Below are positions 1 to 6,719 of a DNA stretch of 7,379 bases, piece after piece. The translations under genes were made by a program, and so were the position numbers. The stretch's first letter is position 1. Every line of letters starts with the position of its first letter. Source of the DNA: Bacteriovoracaceae bacterium (GTDB lineage Bacteria; Bdellovibrionota; Bacteriovoracia; Bacteriovoracales; Bacteriovoracaceae); the NCBI GenBank assembly GCA_023146355.1, contig JAGLCH010000394.1, positions 1-7,379 on the forward strand, in the 5' to 3' direction. The notes below the pieces were generated by a model, which saw nothing but the letters and a program-made list of their open reading frames with translations, had not been told where the DNA came from and made no database searches.

Positions 1-1
1 C

Positions 2-2065
2 AGTTTTATTAAGCAGTCGGGAGAGGTGTTAGGCCAATTAACATATGACCTAAGGAAAAAACACATAGCATATAGTGCGCGACTGGATAATTTACGGCTG
101 AATGATATTGCAATGTATCGATTATTCAACTTTGGGTACGATGGCCGCTTAAGTGGAAGCTTTAAAGGGGATGGTAATATCCACTCTTTAATCACACAAA
201 GTAAGCTAAAAGTTACAAAGGGCAATATCTTTAACCGAGCAATGAGAGACTCTAGCCTCGTTGTCTATACTGATAAAAATGACGTGTTTATAAATGGTGC
301 CTTAATCGGGAATATATTGAGTCTAGATTCATACGTAAATTTAGATATGTCGAAACAGAGTAAGAAGTCGTATCTGAATGCATCTATTAATTCTACTGAT
401 GTGAAAATTTTGACGGGCTTTATTTCGGAGCATAACTCCCTTGATTCTAGTATTAAAGGTCGCATTAGTGCAAACTTAGAATCTACCTTTTCCTTAGACG
501 ACTGGAGTGATCTTAATCTATTATTTCAGTTCGATGAGTTTGCATTTAGGCGTGAGAATATTAAGCTACGTATGAACCCAATAAAGCGAAATGTCATTGT
601 AAAAAATGGTGAAATAAAACATTGGGATGTACTTTTAAAGGGACCTCAGGGAAATATCTATAGTCGTGCCGCTGGTAACTTAGATCGAGACTTTAAAATA
701 GAAAGTGGATTTGTTGTCGACTCTAGTATTATGGAAATGTTTCTTCCGGTCATTCAGAAAAGCACAGGCCTTTTTTCTGGCCGCTGGCTCTTGATGTCTA
801 AAAAGGAAAAAATAATTTCTCATCTAGAAACCACAGGTGAAAATATCTATCTTAAGTTAAAAGTTCTTCCTGACTCGTTTGAGAAGGTAGATTTTGCAAT
901 TGCGATTGAAAACGATGAGTTCTTTCTGCAAAAATTGAATGGAAGGTTTGGGCAAGGAAGTATTTCTGCCGATGGAAATATAAGCTTGAAGCTACCGTAC
1001 CCAAAGATCGACCTAGCTTTTAGTATTGATCAATCTCGACTTACATTTTTTAATAATTCGAGTGTTGTAGTATCAGGTGATGTTAAATTGCAAGGTGATC
1101 GAGTCCCATATAATGTTAGAGGAGACATTGCACTTTTATATGGCGAGCTACTTGATGAATTTTCGGAGTACGATTTTGGCGATGATAATAGTGTTGATAA
1201 TAAGTATATCCCCAAGGCAATTGATGTTCAGCACATAAACTTTTTTAATTACAACTTAGGCGTAAGGACATTTACTCCTATCTTAATGCGTAATCAAATG
1301 ACTGACATTCAATTCTCTGGTGCCGTTGTGGTTGGGGGTACCTACCAGGCCCCCGAAATAAAAGGGCAGATGTCTACTATTGTTGGGGAAAGTCGCTTTA
1401 TGTTCAAAGGGCATGAGTTTGAACTGCAAGATGGAATTCTTGTACTTGATAATGATATTATTAACAAGGTACCAAGTATAAGTGTTTCCGCAACTAGTCG
1501 TATTCAAAACTATGATGTGAAAGTTGATGTGTCTGGAAAAATAGATGACTTTGATGTAAAACTTTCATCAGAGCCCTCTCTTTCGCCTCAAGATATTTTA
1601 TCCTTACTCACACTAGGGATCACATCTGATATTTCAAAAAAACTGGATGACAATGATCGGGAGTCAATTACATCGCTTGGACTTGGAAGTTTGATTGTCG
1701 ATCAGTTTAAACTTAATCGTGGACTTGATTCATCTCTTGGTCTGAAGCTGAGTGTTCTTCCTGCATTTGGTCAGACTGATGAAAGCTTATTGCATGGTCG
1801 GAAAAGTGGAAGTTCTGCTTCGACAAAAATCAAATCGGCAACCAAGGTGAAAGTTCAAACAAAAATTAAGGATCATGTTGATCTATCTTTTTCCAGTACC
1901 CTCGGAGGATCAATGAAGCAGAAGCAAGAGATCAACCTAAACTATAATCTTGACCCGAATTCATCTCTTCAGTTAATTTATGAAACCGAGCAATCATCTA
2001 GTGAAACAGACGAGTCTATAAACTCAATGGGTATAGATTATATTTTTAGGAAAACGTTTAAGTAA
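2..2065 (+). CDS. tamB: TamB/DUF490-family translocation and assembly module protein, 5'-truncated
   Basis: This is the C-terminal 687 residues of a TamB-family protein. The frame is open to the left edge, so the N-terminus, including the expected membrane anchor, is missing. TamB proteins are inner-membrane-anchored, periplasm-spanning beta-rich proteins that work with an Omp85 partner in outer-membrane protein insertion and, for AsmA-like relatives, in phospholipid transport. The visible part is made of repeated short alternating beta strands. The C-terminal third has the family signature: a glycine-rich block GAVVVGGTYQAPEIKG (from about visible residue 440), then GHEFELQDG, then SEPSLSPQDILSLLTLG (about 523-539). 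The final residues, YIFRKTFK, look like a terminal beta strand. Family members are usually 1,000 or more residues, so several hundred are probably off-window. The stop overlaps the ATG of the Omp85 gene, which supports the assignment. The family is quite certain; orthology to E. coli TamB is less so. Confidence 0.87.
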   Translation, partial: SFIKQSGEVLGQLTYDLRKKHIAYSARLDNLRLNDIAMYRLFNFGYDGRLSGSFKGDGNIHSLITQSKLKVTKGNIFNRAMRDSSLVVYTDKNDVFINGALIGNILSLDSYVNLDMSKQSKKSYLNASINSTDVKILTGFISEHNSLDSSIKGRISANLESTFSLDDWSDLNLLFQFDEFAFRRENIKLRMNPIKRNVIVKNGEIKHWDVLLKGPQGNIYSRAAGNLDRDFKIESGFVVDSSIMEMFLPVIQKSTGLFSGRWLLMSKKEKIISHLETTGENIYLKLKVLPDSFEKVDFAIAIENDEFFLQKLNGRFGQGSISADGNISLKLPYPKIDLAFSIDQSRLTFFNNSSVVVSGDVKLQGDRVPYNVRGDIALLYGELLDEFSEYDFGDDNSVDNKYIPKAIDVQHINFFNYNLGVRTFTPILMRNQMTDIQFSGAVVVGGTYQAPEIKGQMSTIVGESRFMFKGHEFELQDGILVLDNDIINKVPSISVSATSRIQNYDVKVDVSGKIDDFDVKLSSEPSLSPQDILSLLTLGITSDISKKLDDNDRESITSLGLGSLIVDQFKLNRGLDSSLGLKLSVLPAFGQTDESLLHGRKSGSSASTKIKSATKVKVQTKIKDHVDLSFSSTLGGSMKQKQEINLNYNLDPNSSLQLIYETEQSSSETDESINSMGIDYIFRKTFK

Positions 2066-4851
2066 TGAAATTCATGCTACTCATCATATTCAGTATTTTA
2101 TCCTCAAACGCTTTTGCGCTGGCGGTTAATCGTGTTGATGTGGTGTGTGAAAAGAGTATAAAGTGCAGTGAGTTTTCCGCATCGTTGCAGCAACTGTCTA
2201 ATAATGATTATGATTTAAGCGAGCTTGATGCCGCGATAAAAACATTTCTTTTCAGCGATGGCCTTAAGTCACTGAGCTACGAAATTCTCAAGGGGAAATC
2301 TAACTCTCATGTACTTAAGATCTATGCGTCATTCTTCTCGCTGATTGATCGAATAACCATGACTGGAATTGATGCAAAAATAACTCCGTCAGTTCTTAAA
2401 TTGTTGCCTTTTCACATGGGAGACTATTATCAAGAGTCTAGCCGAACCCAGGCAGTAGAAATCATTAAGTCTTTTCTGGCCCGAAGAGGACACACTGATG
2501 TCAGTGTTTCACTTCGTGTTTCCACTGTTGGAAATAAGATATCTCTGTCTTTTTCTGTTACCCTTGATCGTGCTATGCCTGTTAGGGAAGTCAAAATTCT
2601 CTCGCCCAATACTCAGCTCCGCCGTTTACTATCATTGAGGTTTTCTAATTTAGTTGGAAGGCCTTGGGATCGTATAGAATTTAAAAAGCTACAAGATCAG
2701 CTCGAACGTGAATATTTCGATCAAGGATACTTCTTTTCTCGTTTTATTAGCCTAAGGCCAGAAGTTGTAGATGGTCAGGTCGTTCTGCGCGTTCAGGTAG
2801 AACTTGGGCGACGATATCATTATTCGTTTCAGGGCGCCGACACCTTTACGCGGCAGGAATTGGCAACGCGTTTAAAACAAATCGTAAAAAAACAGCTCGG
2901 ACGTTTTGAAGAGAGAGAGCTAACGGCAACCATTGTTAAAATGTACGAGGATAAGGGAATCTTTGGAACGGATATTAAGCTGAGGACTCAGCTGGGTCTG
3001 ACTAAGTTTGGCATCCCTTTTACTAATCTTTATTTTTCGATTTCTGAGGGACGAAAAACCTCGGTCGAGGAAATTGTTTTCGTAGGTAATGAAGCATTTA
3101 GCTTTGATGAGCTAACAGAGCTTTATTATCAAGAACCCAGTGTAATTGCGGGTAGAGGGTATCTCGATAATAATTATCTCAAGCGATATACTACTTTAGT
3201 AAAGAAAATGTATCTCGAGCAAGGGTTTGTGTTCATCTATGTATCTGACCCTAAAATTAGAATAAAAAATAATGAAGCTTATATTGAAATTGAAATTCGG
3301 GAGGGACAGCAATGTAAGTTAGTTGATATTCAAGTTAATAATACAACACCTCGCCTAAAAGAAGGCATCATTAATAATTTGATTAATAAGGTTGGGAAAA
3401 ATCTCAACGTTCTTGTTCTTCCGGATGATCTAACCGGAGCAGTAAAGTATGTTCGAAATAAGGGTTATTACTTTTCGACAATTAAAAATATTAATAAAAA
3501 AAATATTCTAAAATACTCCGAAGACTTTTCTGAGGCAACTTTAATTCTCGACTTCTCGATAGAAAAAAAAGCAATACTCAATTCAGTCGTTGTATCAGGC
3601 AACAAACAAACTCGCAGTAAAGTGCTGAAAAGAGAAATTGGCATAGAGCGAGGAAGTATTATAACTCCGAAAGATATTGATCGAATCTGGGATAAACTCA
3701 CAAGTCTTGGATTATTTTCAAAGGTTGAGATCTCTCCCTTCGTGACGAATAAAGATACTGATGATGATTACTATAATGTTAATCTACTTATTCAGGTCAC
3801 GGAAACCGACTCTCGGGTTTTGGAGCTTTCTCCAGGTTTTAGAACCGACCTTGGAGCGAAGGTCTCGGGCTTTTATTCTGATAATAATCTTTCGGGAATG
3901 AATCGCTCTGCTTCAGTCAAAATACAGGTTAATCGTAAATTAAATCAAGATGGAATTGAAAGTGAGCGAGCAGAAGAAAATCCTGGAATGTTTGAGGGTG
4001 AAGTCACTCTTTCCTATCTTGAGCCGTATCTACTTAAGATTCCCTTGGAATTCAGCCCGGAGGTATCTGGCGGGAGAAAGCGATATTATAGTTTTGACGC
4101 CGATATTCTCGCAGTATCATTTGGATTATCGAAAGACTTTAATAAGCATTTTAGCAGTTCGATTAAGTATCAATATGAAGATATAAACCAGTACAATGCA
4201 ACTGATACAATTGATAACGGGTATTTTCAGATCGGCGGCTTAACAACTTCTGTGACAATGGATTATACTGACCAAAAAATTCCTTCTCGGAAAGGAGCCT
4301 GGTTTGGTCTGTCGCTAGAATATGCAAATCCTCAGCTTGGATCTATGGACACAGGTGATCTTGAAGTTAATTTTGTGAAGGTGATCAGCAGAAATAAGTT
4401 CTACATTCCTTATAAAAAATGGGTTCTGGCATCATCTTTTTCACTAGGCATGCAAAGCAACCTTGCAGGGGAAGATGACTTCATTCCTAGCATTAAGGTC
4501 TTTAGATTGAGTGGAGTGGACTCGGTTCGCGGATATGATAATAGTGAAATTAATAGAGTTGAGTCTGGCGATGAAATTAGTGAGATTATTATTAATGATC
4601 GTGCATTTTTTACCAATATAAAGGTTGAGCCTCGCTTCTACATGTCAGATAGTACAATATTCGGTCTTTTCCTTGATGCGGGAAATGTTACAATAAACAA
4701 AATTGACTTTGGTACGCTACGCTATGCTGCGGGAGTAACCTTAAAATATCTGACTCCAGTGGGAACGATTGACTTCGACTATGGGGTTAAGATCGGAAGA
4801 AAAAAGAATGAAGGCCTAGGCAAATTTCATTTATCTATTGGATTCTTTTAG
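2065..4851 (+). CDS. tamA: Omp85-family outer-membrane assembly protein (TamA/BamA type), seven POTRA-like units
   Basis: A 928-residue outer-membrane barrel protein expected to insert or translocate proteins at the outer membrane. Residues 1-18 form a signal peptide (hydrophobic core, cleavage after AFA). Residues about 22-582 divide into seven POTRA-like beta-alpha-alpha-beta-beta units of about 80 residues: roughly 22-92, 93-170, 171-248, 250-330, 331-415, 416-502 and 503-582. The later ones carry typical POTRA wording such as IVFVGNEAF and VVVSGNKQTRSKVLKREIG. Residues about 583-928 form the barrel, with the loop-6 motif FRLSGVDSVRGY (VRGY at 821-824) and a C-terminal FHLSIGFF ending in the aromatic residue needed for barrel recognition. 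The ATG overlaps the tamB stop and has only a weak, distant GGA (2049-2051), so translation is probably coupled. I prefer TamA because of the tamB neighbour. The POTRA count exceeds TamA's three, so it could instead be a BamA or a distinct Omp85 subgroup. Confidence 0.9.
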   Translation: MKFMLLIIFSILSSNAFALAVNRVDVVCEKSIKCSEFSASLQQLSNNDYDLSELDAAIKTFLFSDGLKSLSYEILKGKSNSHVLKIYASFFSLIDRITMTGIDAKITPSVLKLLPFHMGDYYQESSRTQAVEIIKSFLARRGHTDVSVSLRVSTVGNKISLSFSVTLDRAMPVREVKILSPNTQLRRLLSLRFSNLVGRPWDRIEFKKLQDQLEREYFDQGYFFSRFISLRPEVVDGQVVLRVQVELGRRYHYSFQGADTFTRQELATRLKQIVKKQLGRFEERELTATIVKMYEDKGIFGTDIKLRTQLGLTKFGIPFTNLYFSISEGRKTSVEEIVFVGNEAFSFDELTELYYQEPSVIAGRGYLDNNYLKRYTTLVKKMYLEQGFVFIYVSDPKIRIKNNEAYIEIEIREGQQCKLVDIQVNNTTPRLKEGIINNLINKVGKNLNVLVLPDDLTGAVKYVRNKGYYFSTIKNINKKNILKYSEDFSEATLILDFSIEKKAILNSVVVSGNKQTRSKVLKREIGIERGSIITPKDIDRIWDKLTSLGLFSKVEISPFVTNKDTDDDYYNVNLLIQVTETDSRVLELSPGFRTDLGAKVSGFYSDNNLSGMNRSASVKIQVNRKLNQDGIESERAEENPGMFEGEVTLSYLEPYLLKIPLEFSPEVSGGRKRYYSFDADILAVSFGLSKDFNKHFSSSIKYQYEDINQYNATDTIDNGYFQIGGLTTSVTMDYTDQKIPSRKGAWFGLSLEYANPQLGSMDTGDLEVNFVKVISRNKFYIPYKKWVLASSFSLGMQSNLAGEDDFIPSIKVFRLSGVDSVRGYDNSEINRVESGDEISEIIINDRAFFTNIKVEPRFYMSDSTIFGLFLDAGNVTINKIDFGTLRYAAGVTLKYLTPVGTIDFDYGVKIGRKKNEGLGKFHLSIGFF

Positions 4852-4903
4852 GTTAAATATTGCCCCCTGTCGATCAATTGGCCTTATTAAGATAATATTC
4901 CGC

Positions 4904-4933
4904 TTGACGACAAGATGTTTTATCCCGTATAAG
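4904..4933 (+). promoter_or_regulatory. Sigma70-like promoter for rplM-rpsI
   Basis: A -35 box TTGACG (4904-4909) and a -10 box TATAAG (4928-4933) are separated by 18 bases, each matching five of six consensus positions. Transcription would start near 4940 and give a leader of about 50 bases before the rplM ATG. The promoter lies in the gap after the Omp85 gene, where I see no convincing hairpin terminator, so some read-through from tamBA is also possible. Confidence 0.65.
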
Positions 4934-4947
4934 GACATAGATTATTG

Positions 4948-4964
4948 TGTTTTGTTGTAAAACA
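4948..4964 (+). promoter_or_regulatory. Short inverted repeat in the rplM leader
   Basis: TGTTTT and AAAACA form a perfect 6-bp inverted repeat around a GTTGT loop, inside the predicted rplM 5' leader and about 28 bases before the start codon. It is AT-rich and weak. In E. coli the rplM-rpsI leader is a target of autogenous control by L13, so a structured leader is plausible here, but nothing in this sequence proves such control. Confidence 0.25.
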
Positions 4965-4981
4965 GAATGTAAAAAAAGTTC

Positions 4982-4987
4982 GGAAGG
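4982..4987 (+). promoter_or_regulatory. Ribosome binding site deciding the rplM start
   Basis: GGAAGG lies five bases before the ATG at 4993. It fixes the start there and not at the in-frame TTG at 4945, which would add 16 residues absent from L13 proteins and would lie at about the predicted transcription start. Confidence 0.8.
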
Positions 4988-4992
4988 TAGTT

Positions 4993-5433
4993 ATGTATAC
5001 GCAAAAATCATTTGTATTAAAGCCAGCAGATTCTGATAAGAAATGGTATGTTATTGATGCCACAGATAAAATCGTTGGTAGAGTTGCTACAGAGATCGCT
5101 AATCTTTTAAGAGGAAAAAACAATCCAATGTTTACTCCTCATACAGATTCAGGGGACTTCGTAGTTGTAGTTAATGCTGAAAAAATCAAATTTACTGGTA
5201 AAAAGCTAACGGATAAGAAGTACTACTCACACAGCAAACATGTTGGTGGTCTTAAGGTTCGTACTGCTGGTGAAATTCTTGAAAAACACCCAACACGTAT
5301 TCTTATGAGTGCTGTAAAAGGGATGCTTCCAAAGACTTCACTTGGTAGAAAGCAGCTTACAAAGTTTAAGGTTTTTGCAGGACCAGAGCATGAACATGCA
5401 GCTCAGAATCCTGTGGCATTTGAGATTAAGTAA
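4993..5433 (+). CDS. rplM: 50S ribosomal protein L13
   Basis: L13 is an early-assembling protein of the large ribosomal subunit that binds 23S rRNA. The product is 146 residues, close to the 142 of E. coli. It carries the family's conserved blocks in order: KWYVIDA (17-23), LLRGKNNPMFTPHTDSGD (38-55), KYYSHSKHVGGLK (76-88), AVKGMLPKTSLGR (107-119) and KVFAGPEHEHAAQNP (126-140). The start at 4993 is chosen because it follows a strong GGAAGG site and gives the normal L13 N-terminus. It is the first gene of the usual rplM-rpsI pair, 20 bases ahead of rpsI, and is preceded by its own promoter. It shows no truncation or unusual residues. Confidence 0.98.
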   Translation: MYTQKSFVLKPADSDKKWYVIDATDKIVGRVATEIANLLRGKNNPMFTPHTDSGDFVVVVNAEKIKFTGKKLTDKKYYSHSKHVGGLKVRTAGEILEKHPTRILMSAVKGMLPKTSLGRKQLTKFKVFAGPEHEHAAQNPVAFEIK

Positions 5434-5453
5434 TTGTTAATGAGGAAGTAGCA

Positions 5454-5858
5454 ATGGCAACAAAAGGTAAGACCTACGATATGCACGCAGTTGGAAGAAG
5501 AAAAACTTCAATCGCTCGTATTTATGTAAAAAGTGGTAATGGAACAATTTCTGTAAATAAAAGAGAAATTAAGGACTATTTCCCAAAAGCAACAAGTAGA
5601 TACATTATAAATCAGCCTGTTAATCTTTTAAAGATTGCTGATAAGTATGATATCGCGGTCAACGTTAAGGGTGGCGGAACAACTGGGCAAGCCGGTGCGA
5701 TTAGATTAGCAATCGCCAGAGCTCTTCTCAAGCTTGATCCAACGATTAGACCAGAGCTTAAGAAAGCTGGATTTCTAACTCGTGATGCTCGTAAAGTTGA
5801 GAGAAAGAAATACGGTCTTGCAGGCGCAAGAAAGTCTTTCCAATTTTCAAAGCGTTAA
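5454..5858 (+). CDS. rpsI: 30S ribosomal protein S9
   Basis: S9 belongs to the head of the small ribosomal subunit; its basic C-terminal tail reaches the P-site tRNA. The 134-residue product (E. coli: 130) shows GRRKTSIARIYVKSGNG (14-30), the glycine-rich GGGTTGQAGA (73-82), LTRDARKVERKKYG (108-121) and the universal SKR tail (132-134). A strong GAGGAAG site (5442-5448) sits five bases before the ATG. It is co-transcribed with rplM, with which it is paired in most bacteria, and the transcript ends at a clear hairpin terminator 27 bases after the stop. Confidence 0.98.
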   Translation: MATKGKTYDMHAVGRRKTSIARIYVKSGNGTISVNKREIKDYFPKATSRYIINQPVNLLKIADKYDIAVNVKGGGTTGQAGAIRLAIARALLKLDPTIRPELKKAGFLTRDARKVERKKYGLAGARKSFQFSKR

Positions 5859-5885
5859 TACGTACGAAATTTATTTCATATATTG

Positions 5886-5913
5886 AAGGGGTTCCACCAG
5901 GATCCCCTTTTCT
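5886..5913 (+). terminator. Rho-independent terminator of rplM-rpsI
   Basis: The arm AAGGGGTTCC (5886-5895) pairs with GGATCCCCTT (5900-5909) across the tetraloop ACCA. Nine of ten positions pair, with one internal T-T mismatch and a G:C-rich core. The run TTTTCT (5908-5913) follows directly. Its position just after rpsI fits the end of the ribosomal operon and separates it from the secreted-protein genes. Confidence 0.88.
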
Positions 5914-5960
5914 GGTTTAAGTTACTGCATTTACACAAATTGTAAGCCGGAGTAAAACCC

Positions 5961-5987
5961 TCAAGAATAATGTTGAAATACCGATAA
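5961..5987 (+). promoter_or_regulatory. Candidate sigma-28 (FliA)-like promoter
   Basis: TCAAGAAT (5961-5968), 11 bases, then ACCGATAA (5980-5987) resembles the sigma-28 pattern TAAAGTTT-N11-GCCGATAA. The -10-like box matches seven of eight positions and the spacing is exact. The -35-like box matches less well, but TCAAG is a known variant of FliA -35 boxes in other bacteria, as I recall. Transcription would begin near 5994, leaving a leader of only about 15 bases that starts at the ribosome binding site. A weaker sigma70-like alternative is TTTACA (5930-5935), 17 bases, TAAAAC (5953-5958). Confidence 0.45.
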
Positions 5988-5994
5988 GTCCTCT

Positions 5995-6002
5995 GGAAGG
6001 AG
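5995..6002 (+). promoter_or_regulatory. Strong ribosome binding site of the secreted-protein gene
   Basis: GGAAGGAG lies six bases before the ATG at 6009, an unusually good match. It supports this start and efficient translation of the first gene in the pair. Confidence 0.75.
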
Positions 6003-6008
6003 CAAGGT

Positions 6009-6719
6009 ATGAAAGCATTATTTTTCACTATTATTACAGTCTTAATTACATCATCAGCATTTGGGGCGACCTATATACCTCTTCCGATTGAGTCACAGAT
6101 CGAAAAAAGTTACGGTGTTATTGAAGGTACCTTTCAAGGAAGTACGTATAAAAAATTACCCAATGGAGCTGTTGCAACGATAGCGTCTTTTCATGTAATG
6201 AAGCATGTTGGAGTAAAAAAATCAGATATTAAGAACAATTTCGATTTTAAGATAATAATGCCTGGGGGTGTTTGGGATGATTTGACCTACTATGTTACGG
6301 GAGTGCCAAACTTTAAGAAAGATGAGTTGGTTATCCTACTTGTAAGTCAGGGAAAATTTGGGTTGCAGCTTCATAATCTTGGAATGGGAAAGTACCAAGT
6401 TTTAAGCGATAATGATGGAAATAAATTTCTGACTTCACATGTATTTCCCAAGCATCCGACTCTAGGGAAAATCCCATACAAAAAGTTCAATCAAGTAGTT
6501 AAGAAGTCATTTGGCAGTGCGCTCACTCCATTTACTAAAGATATGTACGTGTATAAAAATATCATTAAGTCTAAGCGTACCACTGTCGATAAGAGAGGGC
6601 AGCGATCTCCAGCTTCAAGAAAAGGAAGATCGGCCAATTTACCATTTTCGCCAATATTTTTAGTTCTCGTTCTTGCAAGTTTTGGTGCCTATGGAACATA
6701 TCTTATGAGAGATAAATAG
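6009..6719 (+). CDS. Exported protein with C-terminal membrane anchor, function unknown
   Basis: I do not recognise a named function. The 236-residue product has a signal peptide (1-19, cleavage near AFG). A globular, probably beta-rich domain follows at about 20-170, with landmarks YGVIEGTFQG (35-44), KIIMPGGVWDD (81-91), VTGVPNFKKDELVILLVSQG (96-115) and LGMGKYQVL (124-132). Next comes a strongly basic, Ser/Arg/Lys-rich linker (about 187-208) and one hydrophobic segment (about 212-232) ending YLMRDK. This predicts a periplasmic or surface domain tethered by a C-terminal helix, or a C-terminal sorting signal. From memory, similar exported proteins (a 'PGG...G.P.F...E.V..L' pattern) occur beside matrixin proteases in other bacteria; I could not check this. 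It is the first gene of a coupled pair: its TAG stop shares its G with the GTG of the protease gene. Confidence 0.9.
   Translation: MKALFFTIITVLITSSAFGATYIPLPIESQIEKSYGVIEGTFQGSTYKKLPNGAVATIASFHVMKHVGVKKSDIKNNFDFKIIMPGGVWDDLTYYVTGVPNFKKDELVILLVSQGKFGLQLHNLGMGKYQVLSDNDGNKFLTSHVFPKHPTLGKIPYKKFNQVVKKSFGSALTPFTKDMYVYKNIIKSKRTTVDKRGQRSPASRKGRSANLPFSPIFLVLVLASFGAYGTYLMRDK

Noticed and set aside
26..28. GTG as the start codon of the tamB-family gene
   Set aside because: The same frame stays open upstream to the window edge, the purine run before it has no spacer, and TamB proteins are normally far longer, so this is an internal codon of a truncated gene.
3950..4186. + strand open frame of 78 codons inside the Omp85 gene
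   Set aside because: Overlaps the barrel-coding region in a different frame, with no ribosome binding site or recognisable protein features.
4852..4900. Possible terminator after the Omp85 gene
   Set aside because: Only very short palindromes (such as CTTATTAAG) are present, with no G:C-rich stem followed by a T run.
4945..4992. In-frame TTG start giving L13 a 16-residue extension
   Set aside because: The extra residues are not part of L13 proteins, the TTG lies at about the predicted transcription start, and a strong ribosome binding site precedes the ATG at 4993.
4920..5123. - strand open frame across the rplM start
   Set aside because: It is the antisense shadow of the rplM promoter, leader and N-terminus; no signals of its own were seen. 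The other - strand frames inside tamB and tamA were rejected for the same reason.
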